This document shows positions 1-8,328 of a stretch of DNA of 64,000 bases, one piece after another. Where the stretch lies: contig JAKSMV010000001.1 in NCBI GenBank assembly GCA_024400425.1, forward strand, positions 1 through 64,000, given 5' to 3'. The position numbers and the translations under genes are program-made. The notes below the pieces were generated by a model. That model was not told the origin of the DNA. It ran no database searches and saw only the letters and a list, made by a program, of their open reading frames with translations. The stretch comes from Bacteroidales bacterium (GTDB lineage: Bacteria; Bacteroidota; Bacteroidia; Bacteroidales; F082). Numbering within the stretch: the stretch's first letter is position 1; each line of letters starts with the position of its first letter.

Positions 1-2
1 AT

Positions 3-98
<96 letters not shown>

Positions 99-124
99 TT
101 TCGCTTAGGCAAAGCCGTTTACTC

Positions 125-160
125 AAAAAGTGCCAAAATGTCATGTTTTGGTACTTTTTT
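125..160 (+). terminator. Rho-independent terminator after the S9 peptidase
   Basis: AGTGCCAAAA pairs with TTTTGGTACT across a short loop, with one G-U pair, and is followed by a run of seven T. It lies between the peptidase stop and groES. Confidence 0.75.
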
Positions 161-243
161 TCGTTTTGGCACAAAATGTGACATATCACCGCGTCTCATT
201 TTTTGAAATTAGCAACTAAATAACAATAAACACAAAATCAATT

Positions 244-522
244 ATGGCAAACTTATCAATCAAACCATTGGCTGACCGCGTGGTCATCGAACCAGCCGCC
301 GCCGAACAGAAGACAGCAAGTGGAATCATCATTCCCGATACCGCTAAAGAAAAACCACAACAAGGCATCGTCGTGGCTGTTGGTCCTGGCACCAAAGACA
401 ACACCATGACCCTCAAAATCGGCGACAAGGTCATCTATGGCAAGTATGCTGGCACCGAGTTCCACCTCGATGGCAAGGATTATATGATCATGCGCGAAAG
501 CGACGTCATTGCAATCATCTAA
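244..522 (+). CDS. groES: Co-chaperonin GroES (Cpn10)
   Basis: The 92-residue product is the heptameric lid of the GroEL folding chamber in the cytoplasm. The sequence has the family N-terminus ([12 protein letters not shown]), the mobile-loop region around residues 17-34 ([18 protein letters not shown]) and the C-terminal hairpin [19 protein letters not shown]. Length is normal for bacterial GroES (about 90-97). The ATG follows an A-rich leader without a Shine-Dalgarno sequence, as is usual in this phylum. groEL follows after a 180 bp spacer filled by a period-8 repeat array. I saw no CIRCE (HrcA) operator upstream, so the heat-shock control is not evident. Confidence 0.97.
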   Translation: MANLSIKPLADRVVIEPAAAEQKTASGIIIPDTAKEKPQQGIVVAVGPGTKDNTMTLKIGDKVIYGKYAGTEFHLDGKDYMIMRESDVIAII

Positions 523-523
523 A

Positions 524-660
524 GGGACGAGTGGACAAGTGGACATTTAGACAAGTGGACATTTAGACAGTTAGATGTCTCAAAGTCCCAAAGTCAAATA
601 GTCAAAATGTCCCTAAGTCCCTAAGTCACAAAGTCAAATAGTCCCCAAGTCCCCCAGTCA
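524..660 (+). repeat. Period-8 repeat array, copy 1 (groES-groEL spacer)
   Basis: Almost the whole spacer is built from 8-bp units. The first part has GGACAAGT, GGACATTT and AGACAAGT units; the second part has GTCCCAAA, GTCAAATA, GTCCCTAA and GTCCCCAA units. GGACATTT is the exact reverse complement of the later AAATGTCC, so the array is a long imperfect inverted repeat that can fold in the groESL mRNA. After the array an A/C-rich leader with CAACA motifs runs into the groEL ATG. Confidence 0.85.
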
Positions 661-702
661 ACAAAATCAACAACAAAACAAATCAACAATACAACATACA
701 TC

Positions 703-2337
703 ATGGCAAAAGACATTCTCTTCAATATCGAATCACGCGACGGCCTGAAGAAAGGCGTCGATGCATTGTCAAACGCAGTTAAGGTGACCCTCGGTCCTAA
801 AGGCCGTAACGTGGTCATCGAAAAGTCGTATGGCGCTCCTCACATCACCAAGGACGGCGTTACCGTAGCTAAGGAAATCGAACTCCTCGACCCGGTCGAA
901 AACATGGGCGCACAACTCGTCAAGGAAGTGGCTTCGAAGACCAACGACCTTGCTGGCGATGGCACCACCACCGCTACCGTGTTGGCTCAAGCTATCGTGG
1001 CAACAGGCCTGAAGAACGTCACCGCTGGCGCTAATCCTCTCGACCTGAAACGTGGTATCGACAAGGCCGTGAAGACCGTCGTCGATTCCCTCAAAGGCAT
1101 GGCCGTTCAAGTGGATGGCGACAACGAGAAAATCAAGCAAGTGGCTACCATCTCAGCCAACAACGACGCTACCATCGGCGGCCTCATCGCCGAAGCTATG
1201 GGCAAGGTGAAGCAAGAAGGCGTCATCACCGTCGAAGACGCTAAGGGCATCAACACCTACGTCGATGTCGTTGAAGGCATGCAGTTCGACCGCGGCTACA
1301 TCTCACCTTATTTCGTCACCAACACCGAAAAGATGGAAGCCGTCTATGAGAATCCATTCATCCTCATCTACGACAAGAAGATCTCCGTCATGAAGGACCT
1401 TCTTCCTGTGCTCGAACAGACCCTGCAAACCGGTCGCGCCCTCATCATCATCGCTGAAGACATCGATGGTGAAGCCCTCGCTACCTTGGTCGTCAACCGT
1501 CTGCGTGGCTCGCTGAAAGTGGCTGCCGTTAAGGCTCCTGGCTTCGGCGACAGAAGAAAAGAAATGCTGGAAGACATCGCCATCCTCACTGGTGGTACCG
1601 TCATCAGCGAAGAAAAGGGCTACAAGCTCGAAGATGCCAACATCCAAATGCTGGGTCAAGCCGACAAGGTCAGCATCAACAAGGACAACACGACCATCGT
1701 GAATGGTCACGGCGACAAGGACGCCATCGCTGCCCGTGCTGCACAAATCAAGGCCCAGATTGCTACCACCACTTCCGACTACGACCGTGAGAAGCTGCAA
1801 GAACGTCTCGCCAAGATTGCTGGCGGTGTGGCTGTCATCTACGTCGGTGCTGCTTCCGAAGTGGAGATGAAGGAAAAGAAAGACCGCGTTGAGGACGCTC
1901 TGAACGCTACCCGCGCTGCCATCGAAGAAGGTATCATCCCTGGCGGCGGTGTCGGTTTCATCCGTGCCATCAAGGCCATCGAGAAGATGAAGGGCGAGAA
2001 CGAAGACGAGACCACAGGTATCGCCATCATCAAGCGCGCTCTGGAAGAACCTCTCCGCCAAATCGTCGAGAACGCTGGCCTCGAAGGCTCAGTCGTCGTC
2101 AACAAGGTGAAGGAAGGCAAGGGCGACTACGGCTTCAATGCCCGCACCGAAGTGTATGAACACCTGCTCACCACCGGTGTCATCGACCCAGTGAAGGTGT
2201 CGCGCGTCGCTCTCGAAAATGCAGCCTCCATCGCTGGCATGCTGCTGACCACAGAATGCGTCATCAGCAACCACAAGGAACCTACACCTCCAACACCTCC
2301 GATGCCAATGGGCGGCGGAATGGATGGCATGATGTAA
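703..2337 (+). CDS. groEL: Chaperonin GroEL (Hsp60)
   Basis: The 544-residue ATP-dependent chaperonin forms the double-ring folding chamber closed by GroES. Diagnostic features are the N-terminus MAKDILFN, the nucleotide-binding loop GDGTTT with Asp86, the apical-domain segment around residues 190-375, and a Gly/Met-rich tail ending [12 protein letters not shown]. Length and architecture are typical, and the gene looks intact. Codons are strongly biased to C-ending synonyms (GTC, ATC, GAC), as expected for a highly expressed gene. Transcription probably starts upstream of groES and passes through the octamer repeat array. A REP-like sequence and a terminator follow the stop. Confidence 0.98.
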   Translation: MAKDILFNIESRDGLKKGVDALSNAVKVTLGPKGRNVVIEKSYGAPHITKDGVTVAKEIELLDPVENMGAQLVKEVASKTNDLAGDGTTTATVLAQAIVATGLKNVTAGANPLDLKRGIDKAVKTVVDSLKGMAVQVDGDNEKIKQVATISANNDATIGGLIAEAMGKVKQEGVITVEDAKGINTYVDVVEGMQFDRGYISPYFVTNTEKMEAVYENPFILIYDKKISVMKDLLPVLEQTLQTGRALIIIAEDIDGEALATLVVNRLRGSLKVAAVKAPGFGDRRKEMLEDIAILTGGTVISEEKGYKLEDANIQMLGQADKVSINKDNTTIVNGHGDKDAIAARAAQIKAQIATTTSDYDREKLQERLAKIAGGVAVIYVGAASEVEMKEKKDRVEDALNATRAAIEEGIIPGGGVGFIRAIKAIEKMKGENEDETTGIAIIKRALEEPLRQIVENAGLEGSVVVNKVKEGKGDYGFNARTEVYEHLLTTGVIDPVKVSRVALENAASIAGMLLTTECVISNHKEPTPPTPPMPMGGGMDGMM

Positions 2338-2345
2338 TCCTTACT

Positions 2346-2372
2346 GTCATTGCGAGCGAAGCGAAGCAATCT
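2346..2372 (+). repeat. REP-like element, GTCATTGCGAG family
   Basis: GTCATTGCGAGCGAAGCGAA followed by GCAATCT. The ends ATTGC and GCAAT are inverted, with two GCGAAGC steps between them. Very similar short elements are dispersed in many bacterial genomes. It sits just after the groEL stop and before the terminator. Confidence 0.6.
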
Positions 2373-2390
2373 AGTAATAACGAACCAAGC

Positions 2391-2420
2391 AAAGGCTGGC
2401 CGGTAGGTCAGCCTTTTTTC
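2391..2420 (+). terminator. Rho-independent terminator after groEL
   Basis: AAAGGCTG..CAGCCTT stem with a GCC/GGT extension, followed by TTTTTT. A nearly identical terminator lies at 9689-9718. Confidence 0.85.
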
Positions 2421-2438
2421 GTTTTCAACAATTTTTAT

Positions 2439-2446
2439 TATCTTTG
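2439..2446 (+). promoter_or_regulatory. -7 box TATCTTTG of the TPR regulator A gene
   Basis: Exact match to the Bacteroidota -7 consensus TAnnTTTG. The chosen ATG (2454) is only 7 bases downstream, so the transcript should be leaderless or nearly so. No convincing -33 TTG was fixed. Confidence 0.6.
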
Positions 2447-2453
2447 CCCCCCG

Positions 2454-4370
2454 ATGAAACGCCTCGTTCACATATTGGTTTTGGCCTGTCTGGTGGCCGC
2501 GTGCACATCCCCTGTAGAGACGCACCATGGTGCGTCTGTCACATCATATCGCCGGTTTGCGGAGACGCGCCATGGCGCGTCTCTACCAACGGATGATATG
2601 CACCAGCGCCTCGCCGCCATCGACAGCCTGATGTGGCAGCAGCCCGACAGCGCCTTGGCGGTGCTGCTGGATTTTGCGGGCAGCCCGCTGGCCGACAGCC
2701 TCGATGCGTTCGACGGGTATTATTGCCAGATGCTGGTCTCGGAATTGCTCTACAAGAACTATTTTGAGCAGAGTAACCGCACCAAATTGTTGCGTGCGGT
2801 GGATTATTTCGATTCAATTGTGACGACTGATGGCAGAGACGCGATGAATCGCGTCTCTGCTACAGACAACATCGTTTTTCTTGATGCCCGCGTACATTAT
2901 ATAAATGGTGTGGGCCATTATGAGCGCGACAGCATCGTTGAGGCCTGCACGGAATATCTGAAAGCCTTGGAGGTGATGGAAAACCATTTTGAGGAGAAGG
3001 AACCTATGGAGAAGAAAGCGAGGTTCATGGTTGGTATTTACAATAGACTTGGCGACCTCTTTTCGGCTCAATTCATGATGGAGGATGCCATTGCTTGCTA
3101 TGAACAAGCATTATCGTACTGCTTGATAGAGACCACTTCACCTTGTGGCGTTTCTAACGTCCTATATCACATAGGTATGCAATATGATAAGAAAGAGAAT
3201 CTTAGCAAGGCAAGGCAATATTATGGACAAGCCTTGGAAACTGTGTCTAACATTGATAATCTAACATATAGAAATATAGTTGCTAGTAAGGCACTTTGTG
3301 ACTATCAGATTGAAAAGAAGCCCGAACTGCCACTGAACGCTTTGCGAAAAATCATAGGACAAGCTGAGAATGAAGAAGAACGATTGACTCGCTATTTGAC
3401 CATTGGAGCAATTTACTTTGAGGAGAAGATGCTTGACTCGGCATTCTTTTATTTGAAGTCCGTCTATGAGAACACGGATGACGTAAGTGTTAGGATCCAG
3501 GTTGCCAGTTATTTGCGTGTCATTTATGAAAATGCAGGAGAACAGGAAAAAGCCGACGAATGTGTGCGTTTTATGGCTGGCAACATGAAATCAGAAGGGG
3601 AAAACAAAGTTTTGGTCTCGCAACTCGACAAGTTGTTTCAAGAATACCTGAAACAAAAGCAGAAGAAACTGACTGAGGCCGAACACACAAAACACATCAA
3701 TAATAATGTCGGAATCATTGTACCTGTTGCTGTTTTTGTGGCGTTAGGCATTATTGTCGTGGCGCAGCGGAGAAGCAGGAAACTGCTGAAAAAGCAGCAG
3801 GAGGAAGCGGACCGGGTCATGACGTCTAAGGAAATGGAGCATAAGCGCAAACTGGAATGTGAGCGGCAAACCCATCAGATGCAGCAAGCCGCCCTTTCGG
3901 GCCGACTGAAGCAGAGCAACGAGACTTTGCGCGAACTGAAAGAGCAGGTTGCCAAGCAAAAGGAAGAAGCTGCATTACAAACCGAACAAGCCGCCACTTT
4001 TGCGGAAGAACCCATTTGCCGCCTCATCGTGGAACGAGTGAATGAAGGGCAATTCAAGTCGCAGATGGATTGCAAGATATACAAAGAATATGCCTTGGAG
4101 AAAGAGCAGTTGTTAGACTTGCGCTTGGCAGTTGACCGTCATTTCGATCACTTCACTGACCGTCTCAAGCAGGCCTATCCCGAACTTACCAACAGCGACC
4201 TTGACTATTGCTGCCTCTATCTGCTCGGCTTGTCAGATGCCGATGTTTCGGCACTGATGCAAAAAGCTTATCCAACAGTATCACAACGTTCCAGAAAAAT
4301 AAAAACCGTTTTAGGAATCGAATCGGCACTTCCCATCGCTCTGCGCAGTTATGCCGATAATGATTTTTAA
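2454..4370 (+). CDS. TPR lipoprotein with transmembrane segment, coiled coil and C-terminal HTH (regulator A)
   Basis: 638 residues. The N-terminus is a lipoprotein signal (lipobox LVAAC). It is followed by about 380 residues of helical TPR-type repeats, one transmembrane helix near residues 417-438 (IIVPVAVFVALGIIVV), a long charged coiled coil, and a C-terminal helix-turn-helix-like region (YPELTNSDLDYCCLYLLGLS, then SQRSRKIKTVLG). This order predicts periplasmic TPRs sensing a signal and a cytoplasmic DNA-binding end, a one-component regulator type frequent in Bacteroidales. The ATG was chosen because it starts the signal peptide and lies just after a promoter; upstream in-frame codons run through groEL. 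It is paralogous to the gene at 45754. Palindromic repeats are built into the frame at three places. The likely target is the operon starting at 4486 (inferred from adjacency). Confidence 0.8.
   Translation: MKRLVHILVLACLVAACTSPVETHHGASVTSYRRFAETRHGASLPTDDMHQRLAAIDSLMWQQPDSALAVLLDFAGSPLADSLDAFDGYYCQMLVSELLYKNYFEQSNRTKLLRAVDYFDSIVTTDGRDAMNRVSATDNIVFLDARVHYINGVGHYERDSIVEACTEYLKALEVMENHFEEKEPMEKKARFMVGIYNRLGDLFSAQFMMEDAIACYEQALSYCLIETTSPCGVSNVLYHIGMQYDKKENLSKARQYYGQALETVSNIDNLTYRNIVASKALCDYQIEKKPELPLNALRKIIGQAENEEERLTRYLTIGAIYFEEKMLDSAFFYLKSVYENTDDVSVRIQVASYLRVIYENAGEQEKADECVRFMAGNMKSEGENKVLVSQLDKLFQEYLKQKQKKLTEAEHTKHINNNVGIIVPVAVFVALGIIVVAQRRSRKLLKKQQEEADRVMTSKEMEHKRKLECERQTHQMQQAALSGRLKQSNETLRELKEQVAKQKEEAALQTEQAATFAEEPICRLIVERVNEGQFKSQMDCKIYKEYALEKEQLLDLRLAVDRHFDHFTDRLKQAYPELTNSDLDYCCLYLLGLSDADVSALMQKAYPTVSQRSRKIKTVLGIESALPIALRSYADNDF
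2514..2538 (+). repeat. In-frame palindromic repeat (GTAGAGACGC family), copy 1
   Basis: GTAGAGACGCACC with its inverted half GGTGCGTCT. It lies inside the regulator A coding region just after the lipobox and encodes V-E-T-H-H-G-A-S. Confidence 0.8.
2561..2586 (+). repeat. In-frame palindromic repeat (GTAGAGACGC family), copy 2
   Basis: GGAGACGCGCC / GGCGCGTCTCTAC, 22 bp after copy 1 and in the same reading frame. It encodes A-E-T-R-H-G-A-S-L. The paralogue at 45754 has a single copy at the equivalent place. Confidence 0.8.
2833..2860 (+). repeat. In-frame palindromic repeat, GCAGAGACGCGAT variant
   Basis: Arms of 13 bp, GCAGAGACGCGAT and ATCGCGTCTCTGC, around a 2-base centre. It encodes G-R-D-A-M-N-R-V-S within the TPR region of regulator A. 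The paralogue carries the same insert at the same site (46094-46121). Confidence 0.85.
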
Positions 4371-4425
4371 TGTTGAATAACAAGTAGTTATGTAAAAATA
4401 CATACAAACTCATACATGTTATTTC

Positions 4426-4457
4426 TTGACAACAACATTGGAATAGTTCTACTTTTG
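4426..4457 (+). promoter_or_regulatory. Promoter of the locus A operon
   Basis: -33 TTG (in TTGACA, 4426) and -7 TACTTTTG (4450-4457) separated by 21 bases. TCTACTTTTG also precedes the paralogous DUF3244 gene (48294-48302 region). Confidence 0.7.
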
Positions 4458-4485
4458 TATCGCAATTTCAATCAAAAAAGTAGCG

Positions 4486-4872
4486 ATGCAAAAAGTAACA
4501 ACATTAATTCTGATACTCTGTTTGCTCCTTTCGGGAGCATTTTGCTACGCCAGCGGCGCGGCCGGAATGGAGAATGAGAAAGGAGAAAAAATTGATATAG
4601 AGGTTAAGGAAAAAACTTGCCATGGTGGTTCCGACAGAGGGGCATGTATTACACCTTCCATCAATGGTCATGTGCTTGCTGTGACCTTCTGTGAAAATCT
4701 CGGTCAAGTCTCGGTAGAGATTACAACAGACACAGGTGCCATGGTAGATTGTGTTGTGGCGCAAACGCCTAATGGCTTGCAGTTCTACATTTCCAATGCA
4801 GGCAGTTACATCGTCAACTTTACTCTCCCTAACGGGGACGAGTATTATGGCGAGTTTGAAGTGGAAGACTAA
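4486..4872 (+). CDS. Small secreted DUF3244-like protein (locus A)
   Basis: 128 residues with a signal peptide (LILILCLLLSGAFCYASG) and a compact beta-rich domain containing NGHVLAVTFCENLGQVSVEI, then GLQFYI and the end motif TLPNGDEYYGEFEV. It resembles DUF3244, a family of small secreted Bacteroidales proteins without a known activity. The paralogue at 48331 keeps the same landmarks (NGHSLVVSFSENLGQVVVEV, PNGDEYYGEF). Two Cys in the first third of the mature chain (KTCHGG, GACIT) could form a disulfide. It is the first gene of a probable operon with the genes at 4905, 5551 and 6707 (gaps of 13-32 bp), just downstream of regulator A. Confidence 0.7.
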   Translation: MQKVTTLILILCLLLSGAFCYASGAAGMENEKGEKIDIEVKEKTCHGGSDRGACITPSINGHVLAVTFCENLGQVSVEITTDTGAMVDCVVAQTPNGLQFYISNAGSYIVNFTLPNGDEYYGEFEVED

Positions 4873-4904
4873 TTCAATCAATAGCAAATCAAAATTCAAT
4901 TATC

Positions 4905-5534
4905 ATGAGAAAAGCATTATTTACTTTTGCCATCGTGCTGCTCGCTGTGGCGGCACAGGCACAGATTAAGGTTCACGACAACGGTCATGTGAGCTTGGGA
5001 TGCCTTACGCAAAACTTCGGCGTGCAAGTACAACCTAACGGATATACTTATTTCAGGACGCAATCCGAAGCAGAATGGGGGTGGGCGACGCTTTCCTATT
5101 TCAATAATCCAAAACAGAAGCATTGGATAGTGTCAGATATTAGAGAGACAACCAATCCACACACGTTCTTCGTGACGGGAAATGGATGGGTTTACAAAAG
5201 TGGCAGTTGGAGAAGGGCAGACGCGATCCTTCAGTCGGAAACGGAACGGGTCACCCATGCCGGTGCTGTGCTTGATAGCATTACGGGCATTTGGTATGTT
5301 CCAGCCGATGAAGGAGAAGCCAAGGGCAATCGCGACAGGCATGTCGGAGTGTCGGCTCAAGAAGTCAAAGAAGCTCTTCCCGAAGCTGTGACCGCCGATG
5401 AGAATGGCCTTCTCTATGTTGATTACGATGCTCTCACCGTATTCTTGATAGAGGCCGTCAAGGAACAGCGTCAAGAAATCGGCCTTCTCCGCAAGGCTCT
5501 GGAAGAGAATGGCTTGCTCGAACCGGAAAAATAA
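4905..5534 (+). CDS. Secreted tail-fibre-domain (peptidase S74 / IMCP-like) protein
   Basis: 209 residues with a signal peptide (MRKALFTFAIVLLAVAAQAQ). The C-terminal part carries the signature of the intramolecular chaperone domain of phage tail spikes: HVGVSAQEVKEALPEAV, then YVDYDALTVFLIEAVKEQ and a short coiled coil. In Bacteroidota such domains cap secreted proteins with no phage link, and nothing nearby is phage-like. Where active S74 domains have a Ser...R-x-K dyad, this protein has GSWRRAD, so self-cleavage is doubtful. The N-terminal 100 residues (IKVHDNGHVSLGCLTQNFGV) look like a short beta-rich stalk. No T9SS sorting tail is present. It lies 32 bp after the DUF3244 gene and 16 bp before the GH16 gene. 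Confidence 0.65.
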   Translation: MRKALFTFAIVLLAVAAQAQIKVHDNGHVSLGCLTQNFGVQVQPNGYTYFRTQSEAEWGWATLSYFNNPKQKHWIVSDIRETTNPHTFFVTGNGWVYKSGSWRRADAILQSETERVTHAGAVLDSITGIWYVPADEGEAKGNRDRHVGVSAQEVKEALPEAVTADENGLLYVDYDALTVFLIEAVKEQRQEIGLLRKALEENGLLEPEK

Positions 5535-5550
5535 TTAAAGCATTGCCGTT

Positions 5551-6693
5551 ATGAGAAAAATTATCTACCTTTGCGGCATGATGTTACTTTGCATGGACAT
5601 GATGGCGCAAGATTATTGTGGTTATTTGAAAAAATATCTTTCTGTTAGTTACGAAACAGACCTAACAGATTTGTTACCAGGTTGGAGATATGATTCCATC
5701 CAAAGTGACGAGTTTGAGGGTTCGGTGCTTGACAGAAATAAATGGACTGTGGATAATTATAAATATCATGGAAATAATCAATGTGTTGGCTTCATTGATG
5801 CTCCCGATCATGTTCATCTTGAATCAGGTCACTTAGTCCTTTCAATGACTTATGATGCTGACGGTGTTATATGTGTGAATGATAATTATCCAAATGTGGT
5901 TTGTCATTTTCTTTCGGGTTGGGTGAAATCGATAAAAAAGATGCAATATGGATATTTCGAGACCCGTTGTTATCTGCCCAAAAATCATCACTATCGTCCA
6001 TGTTTCTGGACATGTGGAGGTAAGCTTGAAAGATATGATGAGATTGATGTTTTCGAGATGACACCAAATACGGACTCACCTCATAAGTGTCTTCAAAATT
6101 TTTACCATAATCTCGGCCAACCTAGCATATCACAGACTAGCCAAGAATTGACATTTTCCGATTCCATTACAGGACGAATTTCGGTATATGGCGTTGAAGT
6201 ACTTCCCCACGAAATAGTATTTTATGTGAACGGAAATGTCACAAGCCATTTACGATACGATGGTGACTTGAAAAATTATTGGAACACATTCACATGCTCG
6301 GATGTTGATGAAGCCAGGGACATGGAAGTGTTCATGACCTTCACAGCTACCATTGTTGACACTACTAGTATCGCTGGTCTTCCGCTTCCTCACGAGGACG
6401 CTTGGTTTGATTATTTTCGTCTTTACAAATTAGAATATGGTGAGTTGGACACATATCATCCTGCTTTATTTATTCCATCAAATGAATCAACCAAAGTATA
6501 TCCACATGTTGTCCTTGGCGGATCGGGATGCACGGCTAATGTTAGTACTAACACCGCTATTTGGGCAGAGCAAGACATTATTCTTGACAAGGGCTTCGAG
6601 TTATCGCCCAACACCGCGTTTTCGGCACGCGTGATTTCGGTTCCAGATCCAGAACACTCACAACTATATATCCAGAACTGTAATAACAACTAA
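5551..6693 (+). CDS. Secreted GH16-family glycoside hydrolase (beta-glucanase/laminarinase-like)
   Basis: 380 residues with a signal peptide. The GH16 active-site signature is exact: EIDVFE with predicted nucleophile Glu164, Asp166 and acid/base Glu169. The early DEFEGSVLDRNKWTVDNY segment is also typical of this jelly-roll fold, so endo-hydrolysis of a beta-1,3 or mixed-linkage glucan is likely; other GH16 substrates (agar, carrageenan, porphyran) cannot be excluded. The last 60 residues (DIILDKGFELSPNTAFSARV) resemble the beta-rich '3-coathanger' tail seen in Bacteroidota surface proteins and may take the place of a classical sorting domain. A decayed second copy of this tail is at 8184-8297. 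Confidence 0.75.
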   Translation: MRKIIYLCGMMLLCMDMMAQDYCGYLKKYLSVSYETDLTDLLPGWRYDSIQSDEFEGSVLDRNKWTVDNYKYHGNNQCVGFIDAPDHVHLESGHLVLSMTYDADGVICVNDNYPNVVCHFLSGWVKSIKKMQYGYFETRCYLPKNHHYRPCFWTCGGKLERYDEIDVFEMTPNTDSPHKCLQNFYHNLGQPSISQTSQELTFSDSITGRISVYGVEVLPHEIVFYVNGNVTSHLRYDGDLKNYWNTFTCSDVDEARDMEVFMTFTATIVDTTSIAGLPLPHEDAWFDYFRLYKLEYGELDTYHPALFIPSNESTKVYPHVVLGGSGCTANVSTNTAIWAEQDIILDKGFELSPNTAFSARVISVPDPEHSQLYIQNCNNN

Positions 6694-6706
6694 ATATATT
6701 CAAGTG

Positions 6707-8020
6707 ATGAAAAGATACATTTTAACAATTGCAGCACTATTGTTCATGACGACATGGACTTTCCCACAGTCCGTCGATTCGTTCTACCAGCCTAGTACCT
6801 TCATAGGTTATTTAGCTGACGATTATGCCTCACTAGTAACGGGAGAGTTTATATATGACGAAAAGGGAAGACTGATCATGGCGAAAGATACGGTTGTGGA
6901 GCCAATACAAGAAGCGGGCCTGTGGGAGGAGATTTATTATTCATACGACGAGTCCTCAAATTTGATTAGGAAATATGAAAACGGTCCCGGAGGAGTCTTT
7001 GATGCATATTATTATTATAACGACAAAGGGCAACTTGATAGCATAGCTAAATATGCGCTTGATCCGTATCCGTATCCTGCATTATGGTTTATGTACGAGT
7101 TTGAGTCATACAGCTATGACGACAGCGGCCTGATGGCCGAGCGAAAGCGGGCTATCATAGGTGGAGAAAGTCCAAATATTGTCGTCGTTGGCTACAACAT
7201 CTATACCTATCATCGGGATGATGACGGGACTTTGCTGGAAGTCAACATGAATGACGAAAGTAAGACCCTATACAGCTATAACGATTCTGGTCAATACACT
7301 TCTCTTCTTTCCATGAAGAAAGTTTCGGGAGAATGGGTGAATACGAAAAAGACAGACTACGAATATGAAGACGGGAAGATATACCGTAAGACATATCAAG
7401 TATGGAGTGACGAGTCGTGGTGCAACACTGAACGTACAATTTGGTACTACGACGAAGGAGGAAATGTGATTAGAGTAGAGATTGAGAAATGGAATGATGG
7501 CGAATGGAAGCCGAGGTTCCACATGCTTCGCGAGCTGGATGCCGATGGCAAACTGGTCCGACTCGACTATGAAATCTTGCAAGATGGTGAATGGATGCCA
7601 CAATTTTGGACCGGTTCTTCAAATTGTCCAGAATATTATAACCGTGGTGATTACATTCCTTTCGACGACGATCGACTTGGCGAACAGAACTACCTGTTAA
7701 AAAAGAATTTATTTTATCGTTTTGAAATTACAAGTTATGTCGAGACCCCTAATCCATCTTACTCGATTGAAGAGCACGATTTGCCTGAAGAATCTTTCGC
7801 CACCATCCATCCCAATCCCGCCAACGCCACCGTCACTATCGTAGGCGAAGGCCTGAGGCAGATTGAAATTACCGACATGCTAGGCCAGCGCGTGGCCACG
7901 CACCAGGCCGAAGGCCCGCAAGCTACCATCGACATCAGCACGCTGCCCACGGGCATCTATTTCGTGGGCATCACCGACGAGAACGGGAAACGCTGCGTGC
8001 GGAAGGTGGTGAAGGAGTAG
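6707..8020 (+). CDS. T9SS-sorted YD-repeat-like surface protein 1
   Basis: 437 residues. A signal peptide is followed by repeated Y-x-Y-[DN]-[DE]-x-G units (FIYDEKGRLI, YYNDKGQLDSIAKY, YSYDDSGLMAERK), reminiscent of Rhs/YD repeats, and by a T9SS type A sorting tail (IHPNPANATVTIVG ... LPTGIYFVGI ... CVRKVVKE). ATG 6707 is preferred over an overlapping GTG at 6704. The protein should be exported through the Gld/Por machine encoded at 12-18 kb and anchored on the cell surface. Its last 150 bp are much more GC-rich than the rest and almost identical to the end of the next gene. The TAG stop lies inside a GTAGAGACGC repeat. Confidence 0.8.
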   Translation: MKRYILTIAALLFMTTWTFPQSVDSFYQPSTFIGYLADDYASLVTGEFIYDEKGRLIMAKDTVVEPIQEAGLWEEIYYSYDESSNLIRKYENGPGGVFDAYYYYNDKGQLDSIAKYALDPYPYPALWFMYEFESYSYDDSGLMAERKRAIIGGESPNIVVVGYNIYTYHRDDDGTLLEVNMNDESKTLYSYNDSGQYTSLLSMKKVSGEWVNTKKTDYEYEDGKIYRKTYQVWSDESWCNTERTIWYYDEGGNVIRVEIEKWNDGEWKPRFHMLRELDADGKLVRLDYEILQDGEWMPQFWTGSSNCPEYYNRGDYIPFDDDRLGEQNYLLKKNLFYRFEITSYVETPNPSYSIEEHDLPEESFATIHPNPANATVTIVGEGLRQIEITDMLGQRVATHQAEGPQATIDISTLPTGIYFVGITDENGKRCVRKVVKE

Positions 8021-8031
8021 AGACGCGTCAT
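7873..8031 (+). repeat. 159 bp near-identical block carrying the T9SS sorting tail, copy 1
   Basis: Starts CGACATGCTAGG and ends GACGCGTCAT. It matches 9486-9644 with one difference that I can see (GCT versus GCC in the Ala-Thr segment), whereas the bodies of the two genes are clearly diverged. It includes the stop codon and half of a GTAGAGACGC repeat. Confidence 0.85.
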
Positions 8032-8111
8032 AAACTTAAGGCAAATTATCTTGATTATCAATATTTTAGAAATATAAATAATAGACAAGGCGGTTGAAAT
8101 CGATTATGTTG

Positions 8112-8143
8112 TTGCATTCGTGATTCATTATGTTATAACTTTG
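8112..8143 (+). promoter_or_regulatory. Promoter upstream of the second YD-like cargo gene
   Basis: -33 TTG (8112) and -7 TAACTTTG (8136-8143), 21 bases apart, an excellent Bacteroidota promoter. The transcript would run first through a gene remnant (8184-8297) before the ATG at 8329. Confidence 0.65.
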
Positions 8144-8183
8144 CACCGAAGTATGAGTTTATGTTTTATTTAGGTGTTGATGT

Positions 8184-8297
8184 ATCATTCTTGACAAGGG
8201 CTTCGAGTTATCGCCCAACACACCATTCTCAGCCAGAGTCATTTCTGTTCCCAAACCTGAAATTTCGCCTTTGTACAAACAGAATTGTTACTATTAA
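8184..8297 (+). pseudogene. Remnant of a GH16-type C-terminal tail
   Basis: Without any start codon, this frame reads IILDKGFELSPNTPFSARVI, continues to YKQNCYY and stops. It matches the end of the GH16 protein at 5551-6693 (DKGFELSPNTAFSARVISVP). DNA identity is high at its start (CTTGACAAGGGCTTCGAGTT in both). It is probably what remains of a tandem copy of the hydrolase gene whose body was deleted, leaving a promoter upstream and the tail downstream. Confidence 0.75.
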
Positions 8298-8328
8298 TCA
8301 TCATTCAATACTTATAAAACACAGAAAA

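Noticed and set aside
161-243. CIRCE/HrcA or sigma-54 site upstream of groES
   Set aside because: TTTTGGCACAAAATGTG recalls a -24 element, but there is no matching -12 GC and no TTAGCACTC inverted repeat.
524-660. CRISPR array
   Set aside because: Units are 8 bp, contiguous and without spacers; no cas genes are in the window.
4905-5534. Prophage gene because of its tail-fibre domain
   Set aside because: It has a signal peptide and sits in an operon of secreted proteins; no other phage gene is present.
6704-6706. GTG start for the first YD-like cargo gene
   Set aside because: The adjacent ATG at 6707 gives the same signal peptide and is the more usual start codon.
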